This document shows, piece after piece, positions 1 through 7,790 of a stretch of DNA of 64,000 bases. The translations under genes were made by a program, and so were the position numbers. Under the pieces are notes generated by a model. The model searched no databases and was not told where the DNA came from. It saw nothing but the letters and a program-made list of their open reading frames with translations. Each line of letters opens with the position of its first letter. The first letter of the stretch is position 1. This DNA is from Pseudovibrio zosterae (GTDB taxonomy: Bacteria > Pseudomonadota > Alphaproteobacteria > Rhizobiales > Stappiaceae), in NCBI RefSeq assembly GCF_033843645.1, contig NZ_JAWXVZ010000016.1:1-64000 (forward strand), given 5' to 3'.

Positions 1-102
1 GCGGGGCGCCCCCACCCGATCCCATCCCGAACTCGGAAGTGAAACGCCCCTGCGCCAATGGTACTTCGTCTCAAGACGCGGGAGAGTAGGGCGCCGCCGG
101 GC
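1..102 (+). rRNA. rrf: 5S ribosomal RNA, 3' part (cut by window start)
   Basis: The first ~100 bases carry the bacterial 5S core: CCCGATCCCATCCCGAACTC, then GGAAGTGAAACGCCCC, and a 3' arm ending GGGCGCCGCCGGGC. About 15-20 bases of the 5' end lie outside the window, so the 5S/23S spacing cannot be seen. The initiator tRNA follows about 240 bp downstream, the usual end of an alphaproteobacterial rRNA operon. Confidence 0.95.
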
Positions 103-154
103 ATGATAACAACAATCAAAAACTCTCCAACTGTCCAAGCCAATCAGCTTGAAC

Positions 155-188
155 ACACGAAAAGGCCCAACCACGGGCCTTTTCGTGT
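155..188 (+). terminator. Hairpin after 5S rRNA
   Basis: A perfect 14-bp stem (155-168 with 175-188, arms ACACGAAAAGGCCC / GGGCCTTTTCGTGT) closes a 6-nt loop. There is no long U-run after it, but the TTTT inside the 3' arm and the position just after 5S make a terminator or RNA-processing hairpin likely. It could also partly separate 5S from the downstream tRNA. Confidence 0.6.
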
Positions 189-337
189 CTCTTGATACAC
201 GAAACTAAAAGTTTGTCGCGGTGGAACAGCCCCGCATCGCCCGCAAGGCCACTGGCCTGAGGACGGGCAAACCAAAAAAGGACCGGGCAACGCCAACGCC
301 CGGCTGGGCACCACAAAAGCCCAAAACACAAGTTTAT

Positions 338-414
<77 letters not shown>

Positions 415-419
415 AATTT

Positions 420-452
420 AAACCCGCTAACTCATCGAGTTGGCGGGTTTTT
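420..452 (+). terminator. Rho-independent terminator after tRNA-fMet
   Basis: A 14-bp stem (420-433 with 437-450, one G-T pair) with the 3-nt loop ATC; the 3' arm runs into TTTTT. It starts 5 nt after the tRNA CCA end and closes the rRNA operon. Confidence 0.88.
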
Positions 453-521
453 CCGTTCTACGGTCAGGTTCACAGATGCGTCTTCTGCAGTGCGCATGCG
501 GGAAGCGACCTGACCTCGGCT

Positions 522-565
522 ACCACAAAAGCCCCAAGGGCCCCGCATCACACGGGGCCTGTGGT
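522..565 (-). terminator. Terminator of the aldo/keto reductase gene
   Basis: Nested arms ACCACA (522-527)/TGTGGT (560-565) and GGCCCCG (539-545)/CGGGGCC (553-559), with an A-run at 527-530 that reads as U on the minus strand. It lies 20 bp after the minus-strand stop at 586. Confidence 0.6.
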
Positions 566-585
566 TCTTGTCATTCCGTCTGGGT

Positions 586-1569
586 TTAGGCGTTTACGCC
601 TTTCATACCTTCTTCGGTATAGCGATCGCCATAAACCTTCAGTGAGGCCAATTTGGCATCAAAACTCTGCAGATCAGCGGGGCTAAGGGTTACGTCAGCT
701 GCAGCGGCATTCTCTTCAAGATATCTTAGGCGCTTCGTGCCCGGGATGGGAACGATATGTTCTCCCTTGGCAAGCAGCCAGGCAATGCAGAATTGGGCGG
801 GGCTGCAGTTCACTTGGTCTGCGCTAGCGATTACCAAGTCACGGATTTTCTGGTTGTGGCTTAGTGCTTCCTCGGAGAATCTGGGGAGACCCGCACGGAA
901 GTCGCCGCTGTCAAATTGCTGCGTATTGATGACTGTGCCGGTTAAGTAGCCTCGACCGAGCGGGGAATAGGGCACAAACCCAATACCAAGTTCTTCGCAG
1001 GTGGGAAGGATTTCTTCTTCCACGTCGCGTGTCCATATGGAGTACTCGGTTTGGATGGCGGTCATGGGATAGACTGCATGGGCGCGGCGTATAGTCGATG
1101 CGTTCACTTCGCATAGGCCGATATGGCTGATCTTACCCTCTTCGATCATCCGGGACATTTCGCCTACCGTTTCCTCGATTGGGTGGTCGGGGTTTACGCG
1201 GTGAATGTAATAGAGATCAATGTGATCGACGCCTAGCCGTTGCAGCGAGCCTTCAAGGCACTGGCGTGCATATTCTGGTGTGTTGTCAATGGTTCTGGCG
1301 TATTGGCCGGGTTTTCTGTTGATGCCAAATTTGCTGGCGATCTTCACTGGCGCCGTTGTTGCTCTTAAGAAGGTGCCCAGTAGTTCCTCATTGTGGTGGG
1401 GGCCGTACATGTCAGCGCTATCAAACAAGGTAATGCCAAGGTCTACCGCTCTGGCGAGAACCTCCAGAGATTCCTTGTCGTTGCGTTGGCCGTAAAATTC
1501 ACTCATGCCCATGCAGCCGAGGCCCATGGATGAGACTTCCAATCCGTTTGCCAAGAGACGTGTTTTCAT
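586..1569 (-). CDS. Aldo/keto reductase
   Basis: A 327-aa NADP-dependent aldo/keto reductase, cytosolic, expected to reduce an aldehyde or ketone. The (beta/alpha)8-barrel tetrad is visible: Asp50 (LFDSADMYG), Tyr55, Lys80 (IASKFG) and His123 (YYIHR). The C-terminal cofactor region IVPIPGTKRLRYLEEN is typical of the AKR11/13-like bacterial group. The length matches the family. The start is supported by AGAGGA six bases before ATG. It is divergent from a LysR-family gene, 96 bp away, and that regulator is probably its controller. The physiological substrate cannot be told from sequence. Confidence 0.92.
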   Translation of the reverse strand: MKTRLLANGLEVSSMGLGCMGMSEFYGQRNDKESLEVLARAVDLGITLFDSADMYGPHHNEELLGTFLRATTAPVKIASKFGINRKPGQYARTIDNTPEYARQCLEGSLQRLGVDHIDLYYIHRVNPDHPIEETVGEMSRMIEEGKISHIGLCEVNASTIRRAHAVYPMTAIQTEYSIWTRDVEEEILPTCEELGIGFVPYSPLGRGYLTGTVINTQQFDSGDFRAGLPRFSEEALSHNQKIRDLVIASADQVNCSPAQFCIAWLLAKGEHIVPIPGTKRLRYLEENAAAADVTLSPADLQSFDAKLASLKVYGDRYTEEGMKGVNA

Positions 1570-1632
1570 TGATTTTCCTCTTTCGTTTCTCCCATTGCTG
1601 GCATAAGTGTGTTTTGAAAAACAGACGCTGAA

Positions 1633-1651
1633 TTGAAAACCTATTTTTCAA
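1633..1651. promoter_or_regulatory. Candidate LysR operator
   Basis: A perfect inverted repeat TTGAAAA-N5-TTTTCAA lies in the 96-bp gap between the aldo/keto reductase and LysR genes, 14 bp before the chosen LysR start. Size and place fit LysR-type autoregulation with control of the divergent gene; binding is inferred. Confidence 0.45.
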
Positions 1652-1665
1652 AAATGAGGGGCCTG

Positions 1666-2553
1666 ATGCTGGTTTGGGATGATGCAAAGGCTTTTCTGGC
1701 GGTTGCTCGAAAAGGGCAGCTGAGCTCTGCTGCGCAGCACATGGGCCTTGGCATTGCAACGCTGTCCCGGCGGTTGGATCGGCTTGAGGGGGCGCTCGGG
1801 GTCAAATTGTTTCAGCGCCATCAGACCGGCTATTCGTTGACGAGTGATGGCGAAGAACTGCTTGAAAAAGCTGAGATGCTGGAAGGTGCAGCCCAGGCGT
1901 TTCAGGAGGGGGCTCAACACCAGGCGCAGGTCAGGGGGCGAGTGCGCCTTGCAACAGCGGAAAACTTTGCAAGCCATCTCATAATACCACGGCTCTCGCA
2001 GTTTGCGTCACAATATCCAAGTGTCACACTCGACATCGTGACCGAAATACGAACGGCTAACTTACATCGCCGCGACGCTGATCTGGCGCTTCGTCTCGTA
2101 AAACCAACCCGAGGAAACATAACGCTGCGGCGGTTAGGGACGCTTGGTTTTGGGCTTTATGCGGGCGGCGCTTTTGTCAATCAGGTATTGGAGAGGAAAA
2201 GCGCGCAGCCTCTCACAGAAATGCCTTGGATCTCTTGGGGGGAGGCCTATTCCGACTTGCCAGCTGCGGAGTGGGCCGAGCGGTATTTTGAAGGCGAGCC
2301 ACGCTTGCTGGCTTCCTCTTTGGCGTCTCACGTCGCCGCCGCGCGGGCCGGGCTTGGCCTCGCGGTTCTGCCGCACTTTTTAGCTCACGGTGCTGGCCTT
2401 GTTTGCGTTGAACCAGATATCAGCGTATCGCAGCCAATTTACCTCGTTATTCATTCTGACCTCACGCAGACGCCGCGGGTGCGCGTGACAGCTGATTTTC
2501 TGGCTGAGTTGGTAGAAGAAAATCGCGATTGGCTCAGCCACCCAGTGGGGTGA
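1666..2553 (+). CDS. LysR-family transcriptional regulator
   Basis: A 295-aa LysR-type regulator. The N-terminal winged helix (about residues 1-60) reads DDAKAFLAVARKGQLSSAAQ, then LSRRLDRLEGALGVKLFQR, and the rest is the periplasmic-binding-like effector domain. The frame is open back to a TTG at 1633, but that codon lies in the inverted repeat at 1633-1651. ATG at 1666 has GAGGGG 5 bases upstream and gives the standard LysR N-terminus MLVWDDAKAFL, so I chose it. By context it should regulate the divergent aldo/keto reductase and itself. The effector is unknown. Confidence 0.9.
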   Translation: MLVWDDAKAFLAVARKGQLSSAAQHMGLGIATLSRRLDRLEGALGVKLFQRHQTGYSLTSDGEELLEKAEMLEGAAQAFQEGAQHQAQVRGRVRLATAENFASHLIIPRLSQFASQYPSVTLDIVTEIRTANLHRRDADLALRLVKPTRGNITLRRLGTLGFGLYAGGAFVNQVLERKSAQPLTEMPWISWGEAYSDLPAAEWAERYFEGEPRLLASSLASHVAAARAGLGLAVLPHFLAHGAGLVCVEPDISVSQPIYLVIHSDLTQTPRVRVTADFLAELVEENRDWLSHPVG

Positions 2554-2701
2554 GTGGCCGCATTCCAGCTCGCTTGTCATCTGGTTGCGGCCGTTGCGGA
2601 TGCGTGTTTCCCCTAATATTAGGCGGCTCATTACAAGCGTAAGCTGCAGATATACCAGCTTTCAATGGCGCTTGGGGTGCTTATGGAATTGGGAGGTGGG
2701 A

Positions 2702-2854
2702 ATGCATGGAAATCTGTTTATCTGGCTGGGTCTTGCTGTTGCCCTGAGCCTTGTCGCCACGAACATTATGGACTTCAGCGGCGTAGCCCGCGTGGGGCTT
2801 GTTGTGCTTCTTGGCATGCTTGCCGTCAAGAATTATGAGGGCAAATGGGACTAA
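2702..2854 (+). CDS. Small hydrophobic membrane protein
   Basis: A 50-aa protein with two hydrophobic stretches (about residues 5-22 and 28-42) and a charged tail KNYEGKWD. The open frame reaches further upstream, but ATG at 2702 has a strong GGAGG ribosome site (2692-2697) at good spacing. I do not recognise a family. It lies between LysR and the minus-strand chemoreceptor array, with no clear operon partner. A small inner-membrane protein is the safest description. Confidence 0.55.
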   Translation: MHGNLFIWLGLAVALSLVATNIMDFSGVARVGLVVLLGMLAVKNYEGKWD

Positions 2855-2863
2855 GCCTGACGC

Positions 2864-2893
2864 AAAAACGGCGCGCCAATTTTTGACGCGCCG
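2864..2893 (-). terminator. Terminator of chemoreceptor gene 1
   Basis: Arms CGGCGCG (2869-2875) and CGCGCCG (2887-2893) with AAAAA at 2864-2868, which reads as a U-run on the minus strand. It lies 24 bp after the stop of the 2917-4947 gene. Confidence 0.75.
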
Positions 2894-2916
2894 CTTGCAG
2901 GGGAACCAAAATCAGA

Positions 2917-4947
2917 TCAAGCCGCGCGCACCTTTTGCAAGAAGGTCGCAATCTGTTGGCCAAGGTCTTCGGCCTGAGCTTTCACCACCTGTGATGCGGA
3001 AAGAACATTCCCTGCCGTTTGGCTGGTTTCGCTGGCTGAGGATGTGACGCTGGTCATGTTCTCTGCGACATCACGCGTGCCTGTTGCCGCCTGTTGAACA
3101 TTCTCGCTGATCTCTGTGGTGGCAGAACCTTGTTGCTCTACTGCCGCAGCGATGGTCTGCGTGATCTCGTTCACATCGCTCATTGTCCGGGAAATGGCGC
3201 TGATCGCTTCCACCGCTTCTTTTGAAGAGTTCTGGATGCCAACAATCTGGCTTGAAATCTCCTCGGTTGCCTTGGAAGTCTGATTTGCAAGTTCTTTCAC
3301 CTCAGCGGCAACAACTGCAAATCCTTTGCCAGCTTCGCCAGCGCGCGCTGCCTCAATGGTGGCATTGAGTGCCAAGAGGTTGGTCTGTTCGGCGATTGCC
3401 TGGATCAGGTTGACCACCTCACCAATGCGTTGGGCAGCAGAATCAAGGCTGGAAACCTTGTGGTTTGTGTCTTGCGTTGTGGCTGTGGCATTTGCGACCA
3501 CGCCTTGGGTCTGACCAACCTGACGGCTGATTTCTTCGATCGAGGCCGCCAGTTCTTCTGCTGCAGAGGCAACTGTCTGAACGTTTGTCGAAGCCTCTTC
3601 CGAGGATGCAGCTGCGGTTGTTGCCCGCGCAGTGGTGTCTTCGGAAATGCCGGTCAGGACGCGGGCCGTTTGCTCCATGTCCATGGAGGTGGTGCCGACC
3701 GTTTGCAGGCTCTCCTGAATGTTGGCATCGAATTCCGCAATCAGCTGGTCGATGTACTTCTGACGGGCCTGGCGTGCTTCCTGCTCTTGTTCGGATTCAC
3801 TTTGTAGCTTCTTCCGTTCAACAGCATTTTCGACAAAGACCTCAAGGGCCTGAGCCATTTGGCCGATTTCATCCTTGCGTTCGGTATAGTCTACCTCTGT
3901 GTCGACATCGCCTTCAGTCAGCCCATGCATGCGCTTGGTCAGGTGCATAACTGGTTTTGCGATAGAGCTGCCGATAAACCACATAATGGCAATACCGATA
4001 GCAATGCAGAGCAAGGCGGTGAAGATTGCAGTGTTGCGGGTCTCGTTGGCAACAGCCAGCAGCTCCGCTTCATCCACGGCAATGATGGCGTACCAAGCGC
4101 CGTTGGTTTCGGCCACCTGGAAGGGGCGTACCACCACCTTTTGTCCATTGTGCTCAATGATCTTGGGCTGAGAGGTCACGCCGGAAATCAATGACTTTGT
4201 ATCTGCATCAATCTCTTGCCCGAGAACGCTGGTGTCCGTGTTGGCGACCCAAAGGCCTGTCTTGTCGACGAGCCCCACGTAGCCTGTTTCGAACTTGCGG
4301 CTATCCTTGATCATTTGGGAGAGATCATTGAGGAACACATCAATGGTGATTGCCCCGATGGCCGCATTCTGAGGATTGTACATCGGTGTGGTTACAGAAA
4401 CCGCCAACACGGTTTCACCAGCAACCTCAAAGGTGTAAGGCGCTGTAATGATGTCTTGACGCGCGTTGACGGCGGCGTAATACCAGTTGTCCGCAGCGCC
4501 ATTTTCCATCTTCGCGTGGCGCCACTCGACGGCCCCGCCATTGCGGTAAAAGTAGGGATTGAACTGACCATTGTGGTTAGAGTAACCGTCCCCACGGTGG
4601 TCGCTGTCTTTGCCGACAACATCCGGCTGGAACACAGGCGTTACACCCGACAGGCCTTCGTTTTCCGCAAGGAAGTCGCGGGTAACATTACCAAGAGCTT
4701 CACGGGTAACGTCTGAGTAGAGGAGAATCTTTTCATAGGCATCAGACAGGTTGCCCGCTGCCTGAAGTGCGACGCCAACTTCCTGATTGGCTCGAATTGC
4801 CTGGACCTCAGAGTCCTCAAGCAAGATCTTCTCACCCTCATGATGAGCCATGGTCGATAGCAGCATCGTAATAACGATGATGAGGGCGGCAAAGCCCACA
4901 ACGGTTACCGCCGTTGACGCGGTAAAAATGCGAAGACGTAGTGACAT
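2917..4947 (-). CDS. Methyl-accepting chemotaxis protein (dCache), array member 1
   Basis: A 676-aa transmembrane chemoreceptor. TM1 is at about 10-33, a periplasmic dCache-type sensor at 34-300, TM2 at 306-328, HAMP at about 329-382 (KPVMHLTKRMHGLTEGD), then the coiled-coil signalling domain with the conserved tip (AEQTNLLALNATIEAARAGE, followed by GKGFAVVAAEVKELA) that binds CheA/CheW. The sensor keeps the dCache pattern WYYAAV...PYTFEVAGETVLAVS. The C-terminus FLQKVRAA has no NWETF-type CheR tether. The ligand is unknown. It is the last of five tandem paralogues and the one most diverged around the HAMP/methylation region; it has its own terminator and a CtrA-type box upstream. Confidence 0.95.
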   Translation of the reverse strand: MSLRLRIFTASTAVTVVGFAALIIVITMLLSTMAHHEGEKILLEDSEVQAIRANQEVGVALQAAGNLSDAYEKILLYSDVTREALGNVTRDFLAENEGLSGVTPVFQPDVVGKDSDHRGDGYSNHNGQFNPYFYRNGGAVEWRHAKMENGAADNWYYAAVNARQDIITAPYTFEVAGETVLAVSVTTPMYNPQNAAIGAITIDVFLNDLSQMIKDSRKFETGYVGLVDKTGLWVANTDTSVLGQEIDADTKSLISGVTSQPKIIEHNGQKVVVRPFQVAETNGAWYAIIAVDEAELLAVANETRNTAIFTALLCIAIGIAIMWFIGSSIAKPVMHLTKRMHGLTEGDVDTEVDYTERKDEIGQMAQALEVFVENAVERKKLQSESEQEQEARQARQKYIDQLIAEFDANIQESLQTVGTTSMDMEQTARVLTGISEDTTARATTAAASSEEASTNVQTVASAAEELAASIEEISRQVGQTQGVVANATATTQDTNHKVSSLDSAAQRIGEVVNLIQAIAEQTNLLALNATIEAARAGEAGKGFAVVAAEVKELANQTSKATEEISSQIVGIQNSSKEAVEAISAISRTMSDVNEITQTIAAAVEQQGSATTEISENVQQAATGTRDVAENMTSVTSSASETSQTAGNVLSASQVVKAQAEDLGQQIATFLQKVRAA

Positions 4948-5004
4948 GGTGCCCCGTACCAGATCTCTGAAATTGACTGACTAAAATTGCTTATGTGACA
5001 AGAA

Positions 5005-5019
5005 TTAATCTGAACTTAA
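5005..5019 (-). promoter_or_regulatory. CtrA-type box before chemoreceptor 1
   Basis: TTAA-TCTGAAC-TTAA, an exact match to the TTAA-N7-TTAA full site of the alphaproteobacterial response regulator CtrA. It ends 58 bp from the chemoreceptor start codon, and matching sites sit at nearly the same distance before members 3 and 5. Confidence 0.6.
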
Positions 5020-5294
5020 TTCAGCTATCGACTGCCGTGTCTGACTTCGGGTTTTCGTGTTGTCCGCTCTACTTAACTGTAATGAAACCGGTATTTTTTA
5101 ATCCGGACTCTCAATGCGTACTGGCGCAAGGAGGGGTTGGAAAATGTCTCTAGAAATATTGTTGCCAGAAAATATCTTGTATTATTAGAGAGTTATTCGA
5201 ATTGGCGCGATTGCGGCTGTTTTCGGTCGCGGGTAAGCTGCTCTTGAGAGCATCTTTTGGTTGCAGGCGGCGGCGGGTTTCGAGGCCTCAAAAC

Positions 5295-5317
5295 AATTTG
5301 ATGAATTTTTTTTGACA
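5295..5317. repeat. 23-nt repeat, copy 1
   Basis: Identical over 23 nt to 10137-10159, including an eight-T run flanked by GATGAA and GACA. Both copies lie between the terminator of one chemoreceptor gene and the promoter region of the next, about 350 and 315 bp upstream of members 1 and 3. Confidence 0.7.
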
Positions 5318-5343
5318 ATTAGGTCCGTTTTGTTGCTGCATAT

Positions 5344-5380
5344 AAAAATGCCGGCGCATTTGTGATGCGCCGGCATTTTT
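5344..5380 (-). terminator. Terminator of chemoreceptor gene 2
   Basis: A perfect 16-bp stem (5344-5359 with 5365-5380, core ATGCCGGCGCAT) with a 5-nt loop. A/T runs on both outer edges make it efficient on either strand. It lies 19 bp after the stop at 5400. Confidence 0.92.
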
Positions 5381-5399
5381 CGAGCGGGGTGATTTGGGT

Positions 5400-7427
5400 C
5401 TAGGCGTTGCGAACGCTCTGCAGGAAAGTGGCAATGTTATCCTGCAAATTGTCGGCTTGAGTCTTCAATGTCTCAGAAGCTGACAGTACTTGGGAAGCAG
5501 TAGCGCTTGTCTCTGTGGCAGAGACCGTGACGCCGGACATGTTTTCCGCAACATTGCGGGTGCCCGCCGCGGCTTGCTGAACGTTTTCACTGATTTCCGT
5601 TGTAGCTGCGCCTTGTTGCTCAACTGCGGCCGCAATCGTCTGGGTGATGTCATTGACGTCGCCCATTGTCTTGGAGATCGCGCCAATCGCCTCCACGGCT
5701 TCTCGCGATGAGTTCTGAATGCCAACGATTTGGCTGGAGATCTCTTCGGTTGCCTTAGAGGTTTGATTTGCCAGCTCTTTTACTTCTGCGGCCACCACGG
5801 CAAAGCCCTTGCCTGCCTCACCCGCGCGAGCGGCTTCGATGGTCGCGTTAAGCGCGAGAAGGTTGGTTTGTTCGGCAATGGCCTGAATCAGGGTTACCAC
5901 TTCGCCGATGCGCTGCGCCGCGGCATCAAGACTCTCAACCTTCTCGTTGGTGTTCTTGGTGGTCGCGGTTGCATTGGTGACAACGCCCTGTGTGTGGCCA
6001 ACCTGACGGCTGATTTCCTCAATGGATGCAGCAAGTTCTTCTGCAGCTGAGGCGACCGTCTGCACATTGGAGGAGGCCTCCTCCGCCGAGGCGGCTGCCG
6101 TGGTCGAGCGGGAGGTGGTGCTTTCCGCAATGCCCGCCAACACCTTTGCGGTTTCTTCCAGATCAACAGAGTTTGAAGAAACAGTGCGCAGGCTCTCTTG
6201 AATGCTTGCATCGAAGTCGCTGATCAGCTGATCAATCAGTTTCTGGCGCTGGAGGCGTGCTTCTTGCTCCTGCTCAGATTCCGTTTGCAGCTGCTTGCGT
6301 TCGATCGCGTTGGCAACGAACACCTTAAGTGCTTGCGCCATCTGGCCAATTTCGTCAGAGCGCTCAGTGTACTGGACAGGCGTGTCGGTGTCGCCCTCCG
6401 TCAGCGCATTCATGCGTTCCGTGGTTCTCATCACCGGCTTAGCGATGGATGTCCCCACCAACCACATGATGCCCGTGCCCATCACAAGGCAGAGCAGCGC
6501 GGTAATGATGGCCGAGTTACGGGTGCTGTTTGCTGAAGCCAGTAGTTCGGCTTCTTCAACAGCAACGACCGCGTACCAGGTTTGGTTGGTGCCGCGGATC
6601 TTGAAGGGGCGGATCGCTACCTGCTGTCCCTCGACCTCGAACACGCGCACGCTGTCATTTGTTCTTTCAATCAATGACTTAAGGTCATCTGGTACGGCTT
6701 TGGTCAACTGCTCAGGGTCGCTATAAACCGCCCAGGTAAAGCTGCTGCTGACAATGCCAACATAGCCCGTTTCAAAACGGCGGTTGCTTTCCACCTTTTC
6801 CAGGAGGTCATTCAAGAACACGTCGCCCACGACGCCGCCAATTGCTTGGCCCTTGGCGTTGAACATTGGCACGGTAGCGGATACCGCGAGCACAGTTTCT
6901 CCAGCAACATCAAAGCTGTAAGGCGCTGTCACGAAGTCTGAGCGCTCGGTGATGGCGGGTGTGTACCAGCTGCCCGGGTCGTTGAGCATGCCAGCAAGGC
7001 GCCAGTCGATTTGACCGTCGTTACGGAAAAAGTACGGCTCAAATTGTCCCAACTCGTTGGAATAACTCTTGTTTTTGAAGTCTGCATCGTTGCCGAGTGC
7101 ATTGGGTTCAAAGATTACGGAGACGCCGGTCAAGCTTGGGTTGCTGGAAAGCAAACCACGGGCGATCTCAGCGATCTCATCACGTGTAACATCCGTGAAC
7201 TTTAGCTGGTTCTCGAAAACGTCCGCAAAGCTGATGGCAGCCCCGTGTACCTTGTCGAGTTCTTCCGTTGTCTGAAGGGACATAACCGCAGTGTTTTCAA
7301 CGAGAAGCTCTTCGCCTGTCTCGTTTGCGTTCTGACCCATCAGCATGGTGACTACAGTAATCAGTGCAATAAAGCCGACGATGAAAACGGCGTTTGCAGC
7401 TGTAAAAATTCGGAGTCGCAGTGACAT
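5400..7427 (-). CDS. Methyl-accepting chemotaxis protein (dCache), array member 2
   Basis: A 675-aa chemoreceptor of the same plan as its neighbours: TM1 about 9-33, dCache sensor to about 300, TM2 about 306-328 (ALLCLVMGTGIMWLVG), HAMP, signalling hairpin. The sensor differs from the paralogues (GSWYTPAITERSDFVTAPYS), the tip region is nearly identical. The frame extends 10 codons upstream, but ATG at 7427 aligns with the MSLxLxIF start of all five members and has GAGGG four bases upstream, so I chose it. The C-terminus FLQSVRNA has no CheR tether. Of the five genes only this one has no recognisable CtrA-type box at about -55. Confidence 0.95.
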   Translation of the reverse strand: MSLRLRIFTAANAVFIVGFIALITVVTMLMGQNANETGEELLVENTAVMSLQTTEELDKVHGAAISFADVFENQLKFTDVTRDEIAEIARGLLSSNPSLTGVSVIFEPNALGNDADFKNKSYSNELGQFEPYFFRNDGQIDWRLAGMLNDPGSWYTPAITERSDFVTAPYSFDVAGETVLAVSATVPMFNAKGQAIGGVVGDVFLNDLLEKVESNRRFETGYVGIVSSSFTWAVYSDPEQLTKAVPDDLKSLIERTNDSVRVFEVEGQQVAIRPFKIRGTNQTWYAVVAVEEAELLASANSTRNSAIITALLCLVMGTGIMWLVGTSIAKPVMRTTERMNALTEGDTDTPVQYTERSDEIGQMAQALKVFVANAIERKQLQTESEQEQEARLQRQKLIDQLISDFDASIQESLRTVSSNSVDLEETAKVLAGIAESTTSRSTTAAASAEEASSNVQTVASAAEELAASIEEISRQVGHTQGVVTNATATTKNTNEKVESLDAAAQRIGEVVTLIQAIAEQTNLLALNATIEAARAGEAGKGFAVVAAEVKELANQTSKATEEISSQIVGIQNSSREAVEAIGAISKTMGDVNDITQTIAAAVEQQGAATTEISENVQQAAAGTRNVAENMSGVTVSATETSATASQVLSASETLKTQADNLQDNIATFLQSVRNA

Positions 7428-7790
7428 TTTGCCCTCGATGCCTTGCAAGTACATCACCCGGTAGGGCAGAGACCTACTGCACCCACCAAAGCATGAATCT
7501 GGCTAAATCACACGGAGCAGCATACTTCAGCTTCCGGTTGCTTTAGCGCCCTTGTCAGAAATACCCCATCTGACATTGTGCCAAGCTTAAGGCCCAGAAA
7601 ATTGCCAAAAAGTGAATTTTCGAACTCGTTCGTATTATATATTACCGGCTACGCCCAGTTGAACTTGGTTCGACAAAATACGGATTTATTCCCGCGTCTT
7701 TGACTGAACTGCATTCAATTGTGCTCGGGCAAAGAAAAACGGCCCCAGTTGCCTGAGGCCGTTTGCGTCGGTTTGAATGAAACCGGGATT
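7428..7790. other. Intergenic region between chemoreceptors 2 and 3
   Basis: 363 bp without a gene. It contains the terminator of chemoreceptor 3 (7731-7764) and the promoter region of chemoreceptor 2. I found no TTAA-N7-TTAA box here, only isolated half-site-like sequence around 7494-7507 and 7587. Confidence 0.6.
7731..7764 (-). terminator. Terminator of chemoreceptor gene 3
   Basis: A 12-bp stem with one mismatch (7737-7748 with 7753-7764, core ACGGCC/GGCCGT) and a 4-nt loop. The A-rich run 7731-7739 gives the U-tract on the minus strand. Confidence 0.85.

Larger units (their letters stand above)
4948..5399. other. Intergenic region between chemoreceptors 1 and 2
   Basis: 452 bp without a credible gene. 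On the minus strand it holds, in order, the terminator of chemoreceptor 2 (5344-5380), one copy of a 23-nt repeat (5295-5317), an AT-rich stretch, and a TTAA-N7-TTAA box (5005-5019) before chemoreceptor 1. A 63-aa open frame at 5185-5376 overlaps the terminator and is not credible. Confidence 0.7.

Noticed and set aside
5312..5340. TTGACA inside the 23-nt repeat as a plus-strand -35 box
   Set aside because: Neither copy has a -10-like hexamer at 16-18 bp, and no plus-strand gene follows.
5185..5376. 63-aa minus-strand open frame between chemoreceptors 1 and 2
   Set aside because: It runs through the terminator hairpin at 5344-5380 and lacks a ribosome site.
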